A DNA stretch of 64,000 bases, taken from positions 434,001 to 498,000 of the forward strand of contig JAQGDQ010000054.1 in assembly GCA_030141605.1 (NCBI GenBank). Reading direction: 5' to 3'. Shown one piece after another: positions 1-13,000 of this stretch. The DNA comes from Tubiluchus corallicola (taxonomy: Eukaryota > Priapulida > Priapulimorpha > Priapulimorphida > Tubiluchidae). Position 1 is the first letter of the stretch, and every line of letters begins with the position of its first letter. The notes under the pieces were generated by a model. That model searched no databases. It worked only from the letters and a program-made list of their open reading frames with translations, and had not been told where the DNA came from. Position numbers and translations under genes: made by a program.

Positions 1-3000
1 ATGTCAGTAAAAAAAATAATATATGTTGTTCTGACAACAGCTGTTTTTGTTACTAAAACAGCAAAGCAGATTAGTGGCACTATAAATATATTGCTTACCG
101 AACAGTTTGAAGTGTAGCAAGCCGTTTTTGATTTCGCTCTAGTTCAGATTTCTTTTTGTCGATTTTGGTATCAAGGTTTGCTTCGTTAGTAGCAATGTTA
201 TTCAAGAGATCCATGGTCTTTTCTAGGTCAACCTAAAATGCAAACAAAATTAGCATTTATTAATAACACAGAAATGAAGTGTACTAGCCAAACAATAATA
301 GCAACTGAGTAGTGTTAAAAGCAAGGATTACAAAACACATAAATGATACATACTTTAATTTATAAAATCTTCCAAATATTTTGTGTTGTGTGGCATTGTG
401 TGGTGGTGTAGATTAGTGTAGGTGTGATGCTGGTCAAGTGGTGTGACATTGGCAATGTAGTGTTGTACTGGTCATGTGGCGCAGGTGATGTGGTCAGGGT
501 CAACATTGTGGGTTTGTGCTGGATCCGGATTACAAATTAGTGTAAACAAAGTTCATTTTCAGGGTCACTGAGTAATTTTGAAGTACAGTAGTCGCCGCTT
601 AATAGACTCAAAAACGCCTGGAACTGGCCACTTCTATTCAAATATACATAAAAAATATCGCCAATTGACTCAAATAACTTTGCTTAATTGATTCAATATT
701 TTTCCTTCGCCTACTTAAAATAAGACACTTGTACGTGCCCAAACAGCCTTTCCTACTTTTATGTCATCATTACTTCCCTTTTGTGCATTATATATGTAGA
801 AACAATCATGTTAAGTACCATTTTGTTTGTAAACAGGTACGTTTATCATGCGCTAATCTGCTAGTGTAGGGGTTTTGCTTTGAATCTGTTACCCGCTCAC
901 CCACTGTTACCCAAAGAATTTCTGGAAGCTAAAAATTTAATCACTTGCCTAGCAGTTTCCTTCTGATGCTCTAGTTGCAAATCACGCTTTCAGGCTTAAT
1001 GAGTTAATAGTCAAAGATACAGGTACAGTAATCAGCCAGTATTCCTTGTGACTTACAAGAGTAAACATCATAACATCATACAGCAAATAAGGGCATAGAG
1101 TTAAGAAGTTTGAAAAATTGATAAGCGTAAAGATTTAACAGTTAAGGAAAGCCTGCAAACACCACATCACTTATTCAACCCTGTGATCAAGGCATTATTT
1201 GAACACTGAAGGCATACTATAGAAGAGAAATGCGAGCGAGAGTGTTAGAAGCAATGGATTCAGACGATGTCACTGATCAATTAAGCACAAACGACTTAGC
1301 CAAAAAACTAGCTTCCTGAACGCTTTACATTTACTGGCTATGTAATGGAGTAATATTAAGTGAGCGAACTGTTTTAGTAATGCCCAATTCATTTGTGATT
1401 CAATTCCCACTACGTTGCAAGAGATTAGCCGGTTAACATCTGTTCCACCTGGTATGAGCAGCAGCGAGTTTGAGACTTGGTGGAAATTGATTTGGCCATT
1501 CAGGCCACGTCGCAAATAACCGATGACGAAATCATCACCATTGCAAAGACGAGACAAGAAGAACCTAAAGAGGCCACTTGCGAGGAAACAAGGGCACCAC
1601 CAACTGCAGCTCAAGCATGCCAAGTGCTAAATGTTTTACGAGAATACGTGCATCACACAGCAACAGATTTTCAATATTTTTATAACTTTGTGAGGGAACT
1701 TCTTCGCAAGAAAATGAAGCAGCTAACTTTGAAGGAATTTTCGTAATTTTTGCAAATAAACAGACTTGTGTGATTTAGAAAAGTACAATTTTTAATTTAT
1801 TGTCAATTCGCTTATATACATTAATATTTTAAAATATTTTTTTCTAATTTTTAACTGCAATAAGGAATTTAGACATTACTTCGTTTCTAAAATTGATTAA
1901 AAGTCTTTGCAGTGCATAGTAAGCTGATGACTCATACTTCTATAGCAGTAATATAACACCCATCGTTAATAGGATTTAATCGGTTAATTAGGTCAAAACA
2001 CGTCGGTCCTAAAGTGAGTCTATTAAGCGGCGCCTACTGTATAATTTTGAACACTTGAGCAGCACTTCGGTTCTTTATTATATATACTGCAGATAGCACA
2101 ATCTCTACTTGTTGAGTTTAGACTAAAAACTACCAAGCTATGCTTTTACTAGAATGAATATTTACTTTATCAGACATTCTTGCGGCAATAGTGCTATTTT
2201 TGCACTCTATTTTTGGCAAGGAACAACAGCGTGAAGATTGCTGTTGCTGATATTGCATGGCAGCTTAAAAACTAAGGGATGCTCTTGTAAAGTTCTGAAG
2301 ATATATATATATATACATATTTGTGCAATACTTTAATGGAATAAACTGTTCTGTACTATTACTCGTTGTTCTGTACCCCATAGCAAAAGGTTACGTACTT
2401 GCCATGAATTATTCATTTTACGGAATATTATTCGGATTAGATTTCCACTCCGTCAAAATTCTTATTCCCCACAAAATATGCACAGCATGCACAATGAAAG
2501 CCATATATTTGCAAGAAAAGTTCTTGCTCTTCATTTGCAAACTGCCACACGTTTTTCTCTCTATTTAATTACAAATGTGTTATAACTGTCAGTTTCTTAC
2601 TCACTTCTACTGCCTTCATTGTGCTTTTCAGTCCCTGTTCAATGTCATTAATATCAAGTGGTTGTGCGATTGCCGTTGATCGGATTTCCTAAAGCAAAGT
2701 AAAAGTAAAATTTTAATATGGAAAAAATATATCACTGCCTTCAAAACTAATCATCTTCATTAGCATTGCAAGCTCTTCAGCTAGACATATATGCTCCTCA
2801 ATTTGTAGAAAATCACTTGAAAATCGAATTGTAGAAAAGGAATTGTAAGTTTTGTCATGCACGTAAAATAATGCCGAATAGATAAAACAAAAATAAATTA
2901 AAATGAATTAATGAAGCAGTGATCATGATTACAGTGTCAAAAACTGACCCGCAGTTCAACTTCCTTCCCGAGGAGATCATGCAGATAAGCTCCTTTGGCA

Positions 3001-6000
3001 GTAATTTCCGAAGCTAGTTGACGCGACAATTTCAAATCATTAATCTGAAATTTCAAATGCACATAAAGAATTGGCGGTGCCAACAAGATAAGAAACATTT
3101 GTTACCAAAGTATAAAAATGTTAGTGTCAGCCTTTACTAAATCTGTAGCACTTTACATTCTACCACCATAATACTCAAACAACAAAAAATTAACTAGGAA
3201 TCTCAGCCCCATTTTCTAGGCTGCAAGTTTGTCAACAGTGTTCGACAAGAAATCATGGTTTACAGATTGAGTATATTGCTATTTGCAATGAGAATTCTCT
3301 AGTTATACCTGTTAACTTGATATTCGCTGAATTTAGAAGTACAGTAACATCTTGATGTCATGCTAAAAACTGAAATCATTACCATTAAGTTTCGGTCTCT
3401 ATATGTTTTTGAAACTGATAGAAAGTTATCACAAAATGCTTAATGATAATGGTCGTGCTGATAACACCTGACCAGATGATGTCAGACAGATGAACAATGA
3501 CCTGACCAGATGATGTCAGACAGATGAACAATGACTGAAATACATTATTTTGAAAAACCAATGTTCATACAATTAAGTTCTGGCATGTAAAAAAAATATT
3601 TTTTCAATACTTTTTCATTGCTTTTCAAATATACGAATGTCATTCTATGTGTCGCACATTGTAACAAAAGCACAAGCAATAGTAAAAGGTTTCTATAATT
3701 ATCAATCACTTTTCTAAATTAAAAACAAACTATCACACAATCATTCAAAAAAAAATTAAAATCACCTTCCCAGTAATGTCGAATTTGAATTTCGTAGTCA
3801 TGCTGTCCTCATCTGAAGGTGCCTCCTCTCCAATTTTGTTTGTCCTCATTGCATTGTAAAGAACGGATGTGACTTTTAGAAGTTCTCTCACTGCATAACC
3901 ATCGGCTTGATACAGTTTCTTGGTATTTAATTTGATATGCGCTTTAGTGTGCTAACAAAGGAATAATATTAATGTAAGACCTGTGTCAAAATGCAGCAAG
4001 TGTGCAACTAACAAAAACTTTTGCAAAAAACAGTAAATCCTTTTGGAATAATAAAAAAGAGATATCACAGAAATTTCATAGCAACTGTCACATACAATGG
4101 TTATAATATTTCAATAAGCAATGACAACCCACATATATCATATATAATGTAATCAACCACTTGCTAAGGTGTCAATACATATAATACCATATACATAGAA
4201 TTGTCAGGTAATTTCTGAGTTACAAAGTTGAAGTTCAAACACCAACATTAACTTATGATTAATGAATTATGTGACAACATTAAATCTCATTTGTTAAAGA
4301 CTACATGAACGTAAATCCACTATGTAGTGTACAATAAAAAACACATGCATATTAAGTCTGATACTTTGGCTGCAGACTAAATAATTCCTACCTCTACGAA
4401 AATCGAAATTTAATGAAAGTAGTTCATATTCAGACGTCCATAAAATGTACAGACCACAAGGTCCACACGTCTTTCTGTAGAAATTGTCATCATTGCAAGA
4501 AACATGCACAAAATTTAAACAGCATGAAACATTTCAGCATAAATATAAACGAATTAACTTTTTTGGACATTGTCTAGCATTTAATGCTTGAAGTAAAAAT
4601 GGCAACCCTCAACTAACAATACCAACTAAATGCCAAACATACTTTAAGACTCTCTGTAGTTTAAGTGCACGACATGATTACCGTCAAACCACAAACATTT
4701 ACCATAAATTGTGCAACCGATGTGATGAACATAATTCTATCTTGCTGTGTCTCTACATCAGTTAATATGTCAGCATTTGGATCAAAACTGAAAATGACAA
4801 CCATTTCACATACATATAAAACACCCTTACAACTAAACAAGTAGTAAAAAACTATTTAAATTGTTCAGGAAAACAACACAACAGATATATGTTTATAAAG
4901 TAAAAAATGGATCAAAACTTCAAATTTCACTATTATGGTTACTACAAGAAAGAGATAACATTCTAGTCATAAGTATAAAAATTGAAGAGAGCTTATTAAA
5001 AACAAAAACAATAGCCTTGTATCAAAGCTGGGAACATGTATTCTGGACTACGATTAAACTAATACTAGAACTTGATGAAGCTGATGTCCACTCTTGAAAC
5101 AAGATAATAAGATTAGTCTTGAAATTCCCATTTCAGACAAATAAACAAAATATGCCAATGAAAATTATTGTTGACAAAGAAATTCCAATAGTGACTTATG
5201 TTATGATCTCCCTAATTCACTACTTAGGTAATTTCATGTGAAAGTTCAGGATTTTCACTTTCTTTTTTTAGAAAAGGCTTTACCGGTGAACAAGCCACAA
5301 TAGAACTTCTGCAACCAATGGAAAATTTGGAGTACGAAAATTTTCCATGGAAATCAGTCGTGTATACCCCAAAGCTCTCATCATCTCCGTAAAATCTGGA
5401 AAAGTTCAAAAAAATAAAACAAAATCATTATTAGTTAAAGGTGAAGAAAAGAAATTTTAAGGTATGTCCCAAAAAGTTTTCCACACAAAATTATATTAAT
5501 TAGCATTACACTTACCTGATTCAGAGACTTATGTAACTAGAAAAGAATTTTTTGTAATTTAAAATGTTTGCACCAACTGGTAAAGTGTCACTGACTCATC
5601 TTCCCCGTTTGCACCACTGACTCACCAAAAACATATTTCAATCTTACTGACAAGATACAGTAATTTGCACTTTTCCTTGGTTAGTGAAGTGTGCATTACG
5701 AATGACCTGATTATTTTTGTAAACTTTACCCAATGTTATCTAAAGTTTTTTTCAAATGACCTACCATCAAAATGGATGCGTCCAAGATTAAGCTCCCTTA
5801 AATTTTTAAGTTTTATACAGCAACGCTGCTAATACAAGCTCTGTGCACAGTAAAGGAGTATGTAGGTGATAAAAAATTCCAAGACGAATTTTTTTAGCTT
5901 AAGTGAAGGTTTACTTGTGCTACAAATACTGTTAAAAATTCTCACTCTAACTACTACAACAAACAAATTCACACTGCGTATTTGACTGTTAGTTGCACAC

Positions 6001-9000
6001 ACAAAAGTTATACTGTTATACAAGCTAAGGTTGCAATCAAGATTACAAATAATCCAAGTATTATATTGGCTATGTCAATTTTCAGTCAGCTAAACTTTTC
6101 ACCAAGTTTTCAGTTTGATGCAAAAGCAAACCTCAGCCACATGAATTGTAAACAAATTTTTTAAGCTTTGTTAACTTATTGACAAATAAACAGAGATGAC
6201 AATAAATCCAACTCATTTTTTCAACTGTTTGGCTATTACCAAGTTTTGCCATTACTACAAAATTCCAACCACCTTCAGGAAATAATTAAAAAAAAGAATG
6301 AGAAATAACTGACAGTTAGGAAAAAAATATTGTGAATTTTTTCGAGCAGATTGGGAAAAATAGATAAGCTTATTAAGTTTTTCATATTTAATTGGCCCTG
6401 GGAAAAGTTGTTGTAAAGTTGATATTATGATAGACCTTTTGAAAACTAATGAGTTTTCAAAAGGTCTATCATAATATCACTCAATATCATGCTTCTTTAA
6501 GTTAGAACTCACAAAACCACAAAAACTTCAGATAAATTTGTCTAATTTTTTAATGTCCACTCCAAGTTTCGTCAACAATTATTCCGATGATTATTTCAGA
6601 GGAATTTACTTTACTTTACAAGTGTTTTCATCATAGTGTCCAAGAAAACTGTCTGGGCTACTGAATTCAATTCATTATTTTCGAACAGCAAGTATCCACG
6701 TCTTAGGCATTTTCCTTTATCACAAGACTGCTGATTAACAAGATTGGCTACCACCAGTTAAAGATGAACTTAAAAGTACATTTTTAATACTCATATTGTT
6801 CAACTTCTGATCCAAATTATGTTCAAGATTAAAGCATAGAGTATATCATTGACTGCTTTAACACTGCTAGCGTGTAGTTAGTATTGAATGTGAATGTCTC
6901 TCATTGCATTTTTAAATTTGCTAATGTTTTCTGAACTCAGCTATTACATTCCTCAAAAGACAATATATAATCTGACTACATGATGGCAAAAGAAATGTTT
7001 CTGCAAATTAGTTCTTACTCTAGGGCAAAAAGTTTACTAGAATGATCACAAAGCTCATGAAAAAACTCTTCCCATTCAAAATCTTGTGTATATTAACCAG
7101 ATCACATGTAAGCATCTCTGGTCTAAAAAAGAGCTCTAGTCTAAAAAAGACTCAGATGATAAATCAAGAACATGCATTAAATAAAAACAAAACTTCTGAA
7201 TAGCTTGGAGGAAAATAGTTTTTACAGATTAATATTTTTGTACTCAAAACGGACGCTAAATAAAATAAACAGGAACTGTAACTATGGAGTCTTTAAAAGT
7301 GTGTAATTATGTAATATGCTGTGGTGACTATATGGCTGCAGTATATTCCAACCAGACCAAACGAATAAAGCCAAAATGTTCATTTGCCTCTTTTCTAGTT
7401 ATATATAATTATATTAAATCTTTATTTGCTAATGGTTAAAAATCAACACTGCTTAATGGCAAATGCATCTGTTGCAAATTATAGTAATTCCACAAAGTGC
7501 AAGTTAAAATATTAAAATTATAAGTACATACAATAATGAAAAGATACACAGAAGGGCTCATCACCAGAACTTTTATACAATATTAGATCATATAAAATAA
7601 TAAAAAATGCTATACAAAGTTAGTACACAATAATTTAAATAAATTTCACAGAGACTACAATCGAAATAAAATTGACTATGATACCATAAAATTTAACTTG
7701 TGTATCAAAATAATAATAAAAAATATGTTCAGACTGGCATTATACACTGAATAGAATAAGCCTTTTCATAGTTCCACGGATTGACGATGATCGTGAAAAG
7801 GTCAAAGGTTAAGTGTACGAGATAACGCATTTGTATGCACTTGACAACGCCTTACCGCCCATGCTATTGTAATAGTAACAGTTTTAACTGCTAGCTAGAA
7901 TCTTACCTCTTTTTTTCTTGTTGCCATGCAAGATTCTGCTAGCAAATCACTCCACACACAGACTAATGCATAATTAAGTAAAGTCCACGTAAAACAACTG
8001 ACGTTACTGAACTCGTCCCACATATGGCTCTGCTTTACACACACACACACACACGAGTCACGTGATGGTTGTAGTTAAGACGCTTTGCTGTGGTACACTT
8101 AACCTTTGACCTACAGCAACTGCGCGTGCAAACAATGAAACTGTGAAAAGGCATATTATATTTTTCTTAAATCCATAAAACTGATGTAGAATAATACTAT
8201 TGGGGGCTTGGGAAAATGAAAAATGCGCCTGAATGAATGTTATCATTCGAATCTGTCGTTAATATATTTTTTTGCTAATTTTTTAAACAATGTTAACAAT
8301 TTTAAACTAATTGGTTTGTCTGATTTTTACAGGCAGAGCATTCCACAGATATAAAACTTGTTTGGTAAGTAGAAGAGTAAAATAGCCTCTGTGAGATTCT
8401 AAGACGGGAATTTTTAGTGACTTTCTTAATTCAGTAGCCAAGTGCATGTTAGTCTTTAGTGATTTATGTGAAAAGCCAGATATTCATTTAAGTGCATAGT
8501 TCTGCAAGGTATTTAGTTTTATAAAATTCTCTCTTTCACTCTTTGGAAAAGATGGCATCTGTAAAGATAGTGTGGAAGGATCACAGTTTTATAGACTAGT
8601 TAGGCTCTTAGTTAATTGTTTCCTAATTTGGCAAAGGAAAGATATGCTACAGGCCACTTTATTGTAAATGTTATTGAATTCATCATCCAAGCTCAGTTTG
8701 TTGTCCAAACATAAGCCTAGAAAATTTATTGCTTTGGATTATTCAATTGTTGCATTAAATGTACTCAAAGTTTTATTTGATGTACCAAGTGAATTTGAAT
8801 AATTCATTACTAAGATCTCTAAACATGAAAATATTAGAAATGACTACCCCTAGATCTTGAAACCTGGGCTAGAAATCTCGCAAAACATGATATCAATACC
8901 CAGATAATAATGAATGTCATTACCGTAGACCCTGTATATAACTGACATGGCACTGCACATTCTGAATGATTCAACAGGCTTCAATTGCAAAAGCCATAGG

Positions 9001-9250
9001 CCCTATATAAGTTACTACAGATTCAAACACCTTCTGCTGCAAAGGATAGCGCATTTAAACTCAACTTCGATTTCTCTGATAACTAACATCATCCATAAAA
9101 TTTAATATTCTGCAGCATTATTTTTATTTTACTTTATATCAGAAGAACACAATTACATTAATTACAGTAGCGTCTAAAAATTAAAGTATACGGAAATAAT
9201 AAGAAAGTCTATTTAATATAGTGCTTACTTCTGAGATCTCTGTACGACAT
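1..9250 (-). CDS. CLUAP1: CLUAP1 / IFT38 (clusterin-associated protein 1), 5' seven coding exons, 3' end outside window
   Basis: Intraflagellar transport protein of the IFT-B complex, needed to build cilia. Coding exons on the minus strand, in order: 9250-9229 (ATG, MSYRDLR), 5395-5284, 4787-4703, 3951-3766, 3044-2949, 2688-2605, 232-99. All have AG acceptors and GT donors and all phases join, giving about 239 codons of the roughly 410 in the human protein. Family stretches seen include [53 protein letters not shown] and [12 protein letters not shown]. The N-terminal half corresponds to the calponin-homology-like domain. From about residue 135 the sequence is charged and helical, matching the family's coiled coil. 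Exon 1 codes only seven residues plus one base and lies 3.8 kb upstream of exon 2. It was identified by its sequence and its matching phase (1+2). The last exon visible ends in phase 2 at base 99, so the rest lies to the left. The gene appears intact here. Confidence 0.95.
386..525. repeat. GT-rich low-complexity tract
   Basis: A stretch in a CLUAP1 intron rich in GTGTGG, GTGGTG and GTGTAG words on the plus strand, with no clean period. It is simple-sequence DNA; no coding signal is seen. Confidence 0.5.
586..2039 (+). mobile_element. Tigger/pogo-like DNA transposon relic (1454 bp)
   Basis: Terminal inverted repeats of about 25 bp start CAGTAG at 586 and end CTACTG at 2039. Both read into CGCCGCTTAATAGACTCA, and the element is flanked by TA (584-585 and 2040-2041), the target of Tc1/mariner/pogo elements. 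Inside on the plus strand are broken remains of a DDE_1 (Tigger/pogo) transposase. A stretch at about 1310-1400 reads like the family's 'DALH-LA--W..I...I.NCF..AGF' block but with stop codons. An open stretch at 1480-1746 has the family C-terminus (ITDDEII, then an acidic run, then an ALExLR-like helix). The catalytic core is largely deleted, so this is a dead copy. It lies in the CLUAP1 intron between exons 2605-2688 and 99-232. The clade call is inferred from motifs; the termini are seen directly. Confidence 0.82.
3467..3534. repeat. 34-bp unit, two perfect tandem copies
   Basis: The unit at 3467-3500 (CCTGACCAGATGATG...) is repeated without change at 3501-3534, in a CLUAP1 intron. Such a perfect short duplication suggests a recent slippage event. 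Confidence 0.85.
5575..5945 (+). repeat. Dispersed repeat family R1, copy 1
   Basis: About 370 bp that can be aligned by eye, with gaps, to 9705-10075 in the same orientation. Shared words include AAGTTTTATACAGCA, GCTAA.(T/G)CAAGC, TTCCAAGACGAA/TTTCAAGACGAA and CAATG(T/C)TATCTAAA. Identity looks like roughly 70-75%. No terminal structure or coding capacity was recognised, so the class is unknown. It lies in CLUAP1 intron 1. Confidence 0.7.
6421..6478. repeat. Perfect hairpin: 27-bp inverted arms with a 4-nt loop
   Basis: The left arm 6421-6447 is the exact reverse complement of the right arm 6452-6478, with AATG between them. It sits in CLUAP1 intron 1. The arms match at all 27 positions, so the structure is either very young or maintained. 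The loop is too short for a typical animal microRNA precursor. Confidence 0.95.
7759..8153 (+). mobile_element. MITE family M1, copy A (395 bp, TA-flanked)
   Basis: Non-autonomous inverted-repeat element in CLUAP1 intron 1. Its left end TA|AGCCTTTTCATAGTTCCA and right end (reverse complement) TA|TGCCTTTTCACAGTTTCA match, and both arms contain a second shared block, GTCAAAGGTTAAGTGTAC (about 7801-7819 and 8091-8110). Flanking TA fits a Tc1/mariner-type target. There is no coding sequence. Bases 7759-7970 are homologous to a second copy (B) on the minus strand of ATF7IP intron 2, which is split by the LTR retrotransposon. A short AC microsatellite lies inside at 8037-8054. Confidence 0.8.
8318..8745 (-). 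pseudogene. LINE-like reverse transcriptase C-terminal remnant
   Basis: Minus-strand translation in changing frames gives stretches typical of the end of non-LTR (CR1/jockey-type) reverse transcriptases. At about 8640-8740 it reads [17 protein letters not shown] followed by an [11 protein letters not shown] helix. Nearer 8340 comes a [10 protein letters not shown] tail. Stops and frameshifts interrupt it, so it is a fossil. The assignment rests on general family pattern only; a profile search against RVT_1 would settle it. Confidence 0.45.
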
Positions 9251-9704
9251 ATTCTTGACAGGTACTATCAAAATACCAGCAACAAACAGAAATTAATACA
9301 AGAAAGTAAACATAAAATAACAGAAAATCAATCCAAATGGACTAAGCTGCATGTTCATTACATTACGTGCTCAACAGGAGCAACTACCCGATAAGTTTTT
9401 TAATCAGGCAACAAACGCAGCTCTTCGCTAGAGGGCAGGAAAATATTTCGCAGTCTAGTCTCTCACGCAGTTTAGAGTATTTGTATATTTCTGCGTTAAC
9501 TAACATTAACATTGGCAGTTCACACACACGTAACCTAACCGTTACGCCCCTGATTCAAATGACGTCCCCCATTTTTATTTTTCAACATCCTTTGTTTCAA
9601 AAATTCAATAATTCTGGTGGTAGAATAAGTGCCTTCAAATGTGATTGTAAAACTTGATTTTTACTTATGCAACGTTTTCATAAAAAAATCTTAATAAATT
9701 TTAA
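9251..9704. other. Upstream region of CLUAP1, no gene seen
   Basis: It should hold the CLUAP1 promoter and 5' untranslated region (minus strand). I see no convincing core promoter motif. A 96-codon plus-strand open frame at 9367-9657 has no recognisable product and is probably chance. Confidence 0.4.
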
Positions 9705-10075
9705 ATATTCGTACCACCTGGTAAAATGGCACTGTATCGATTTCTATCTCAGGGTGACTACTGGTACCGACGATATAAATTAATTTAAACTTTTGCTTAG
9801 TTAGCAAAGAAAGTGCTACGAATTATTTGATTATCCTCTGAGTATTTTTTTCAAACTTTATGCAATGCTATCTAAACTTGTTTCAAACGATTTACCACTA
9901 AATGGCTGTGCTTAAATGTGATAAGATTTAAATTTACAAGTTTTATACAGCATTACTGCTAACGCAAGCCCTGTATGCAATAAGGTGGCATGTAAATGGT
10001 ATAAAATTTCAAGACGAACTTTTTAAGCTTTATTTATGAAGAATTAGTGTTTTTTGTGATTTAAATACTGATATG
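9705..10075 (+). repeat. Dispersed repeat family R1, copy 2
   Basis: Same-orientation relative of 5575-5945 (see there). It contains the shared TACAAGTTTTATACAGCA and TTTCAAGACGAACTTTTTAAGC words. The two copies are diverged, so this is an old family. Confidence 0.7.
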
Positions 10076-13000
10076 TGACCATTGCAGAATAAAATTAGAT
10101 TTCATGCATCTAACTTATGTGTATTAACTGGCTCAAGTTTGAATAATTTGAACGTACGACTTCTAGCTGGGTACACCTTCTGACAGTTCCTAGAAGAATC
10201 AGACAATTAGGGACATTTGGGTAGTTCTGGGATTCCCATGTAGGTAACAGCTGAACAAACACAAACTATTTTCATTACCCACCTGAAGTTGTGATTGAGG
10301 AACTTACACTCTCTCCACGCCAAGCATTCTCTATCAGAAAGCGAATTTGAATTGAATAAAATGAATCGAATTGTGACTTTCGAGTTAGCATGAAACCGAA
10401 TTTCAGCATTTTTAAATTTAAATCTAATTGACTTTTAAAGATTTTCGAATGCATTTTCGAATCCCTAATAAAAATCAGTCTCTCATCATGCATTATTATT
10501 ATTATTATTTATTCAAAACATTAATTTCCTTTGCTCAGTCTGGTGACCAGCTTTTACCTACATCAGATGATAAAAGGGACCTTGTGTGAAAAATACTCAT
10601 TTTTTTCAGTAATTTTGTGGGAGAGACGTCGGCCTGGTTTTTAATTAAACGAATACGTGGAAGTGTATATAGTCTAGTATATTCTTTATAGAGAAAGGTG
10701 CATAACGCTTAAGTCTACGAGTTGATAATTAGAATGGTTTGCTGCTACTGAAACATATAATTTAGACTAAATTTTGACTTTTAACAAAAACCGCATAACC
10801 ATTGGTTTAAAAGGAGTGGCCACCCAAATAAAATTTATTCAATTCACAAGATTTGTCGCAATTACATAGTTACTTCTTATAACAGCAGTAAACCTAATTA
10901 TAGATACACATCAGCACATAACCATAAAAAACTATTAAAGAAAGGGAAAAAAATTCACCTAACGAATTAGGCGGACCATTTGACGTCTGCTTATAGTAAA
11001 AGCGACCGTCAAATGCTCGCCTGTACAAGGGTGACGAAGGAATTTATAGCTTCGGAATGAAGCCCGTATGAATAATTCAAGGTTAACCTAATTGAATGAC
11101 TGGCTGGCAATACAAATTTTCGGATGGCCCTTAATTGTGGGTGGTACCTTGTTAATACAAATTTGTGCTTGACAAGCAACAGGCAATTTCATGTTGCATT
11201 CATGTAGGCATTAAGCATTTACTTTGTCTAGTGTTATTCTATGGATCATCGTGTTCATTTGTTCAGTAGTAAAAAAAAATTTTGATTGGCCCCTCATGGC
11301 ATACTCAGCGGCTACTCATAGTGGGGCAGTAGATGGGCATGGAGCATTTCATGAAACCACTCCCAAAAAGGCATGTTTGCTTAAATGTGCTTTTGTTCAA
11401 ATGTAATGTTTTTAATATCACAATACTACGACATTACACGACTTACAATAGTGCAATGTAGATAATGACAGTGATTATTAAAGCAGCACATTGCATCATT
11501 TTTGTACGTCCCATTGGTGATAGAGTGTGACCCCGTCTCATTTAACCATAGCCAAAAAACATGTTAACGCTAGGCTTTTTGCATGTCTTTTTTAAATTTT
11601 ACCAGCTTAAATCTTTCCAGTATATGCGATGAATAATGTATATCATCTGTTCATGAGATAAGACACTCAAGCAGTGTACTCATTCACAAATGGAGTACTT
11701 TAATTGCTTACAGTAAATGTCATATATAAGTTAGTCTTAGCAACTGGGTCATTCTGTGAGTGTCTAATGTCATCAATCCTAGTTTACCTAATCTGGTTGC
11801 CACGGTTACTGCTTACCTTAGCAACGGCACTGATAACAAGGTTAGATCTGGAAAATAGTTTGTGGAAACCCTAGCTCTTATTATTATTATTAATTTGTTT
11901 TTTTTCTATTGCCACCCAAATATAGCTGTAAGAATAAACTTAATCTTTTTAGAGCTTAATCTTAATTCTTTTATTTAGAGTTGTTTGTTTATTCACATTG
12001 TTATTTACTACTGTTTGAAATATTCTGCTTATGATATCATTAATTATTGTAAATGATCATTTCTGACATCAAAAAATTAAAATAAGAAGAGAAAACACGC
12101 TATGATCATCTGGTTTCTCTTTAGAGCTCTAGTTACAACTGCTTTAATTGAATGTGATAAAAATGTATACATTTCAAGAAATGACTAAAACAAATAATAT
12201 GACATTGTGCATTACGTTATGGGCATTTATCTGTTTTATTGAACGTATTGTAAGTTAAGCTGTTTTTGACAAATTTCGAAAATGTAATTGAAACTTTCTA
12301 GATAATTATAAGAACTATTATGGTCAGACGGGTTTGGCCATTTTGTCAAGCAAGTCAGCACAGGAAAGAATGGTGATTGAGGTTTAAATAGTACAATGGT
12401 TCTTAGCGAGCTGCTTGCCTATACTGCAGCTGTCATTCTCTGAGTAGCGACTCGTTCGACTATAAGGGGGTTATTTTGTGCTATATCGTGGATAATGTGC
12501 TGAAAATGGAAAGTGAACTAGAAGTGTAAACGACTAGCTCTAAAGAACAGAATGGACTGACACGAAATAACATAATTATAGACGAGACAAACATAGCAAG
12601 GGTAGTAACCGACATCGACTTCCCATGATGATGCCCAGCTTGTTTTGTTCCTTTAAAAACTGTCAAATAAGAAATTATCCAGTAACGTTACTCGAATATC
12701 GATAAATTTGTAAACACATCAACAAACTTGGGTGAAATGGTCAGATATTAGATGATATTTCATTCATTGCTCCCAGTGTAGGAGCTGTACGACGCATGGT
12801 TTCTGTATGAAAGGAGTGTGCTAGAGGGTTTATTATCAATTTTCACAATAAACAATGAAACAAGACGAAGTAAATGTGTCATTTTTCCTAATCGCACATC
12901 TCAAGTAGTGTGCAACTCTGTAACAAAGTAACCCATCTTGGTCATGTTTTAGCTTCTAATCTTAATGATCACAATGATTACTAATTAAACGTAGTGATTT

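Noticed and set aside
7906-7933. ATG followed by MATRKKE and GTAAGA on the minus strand as CLUAP1 exon 1
   Set aside because: Its phase (0) does not fit the phase-1/2 junction needed at 5395, and it lies inside MITE M1. The true start at 9250 codes the family's MSYRDLR and fits.
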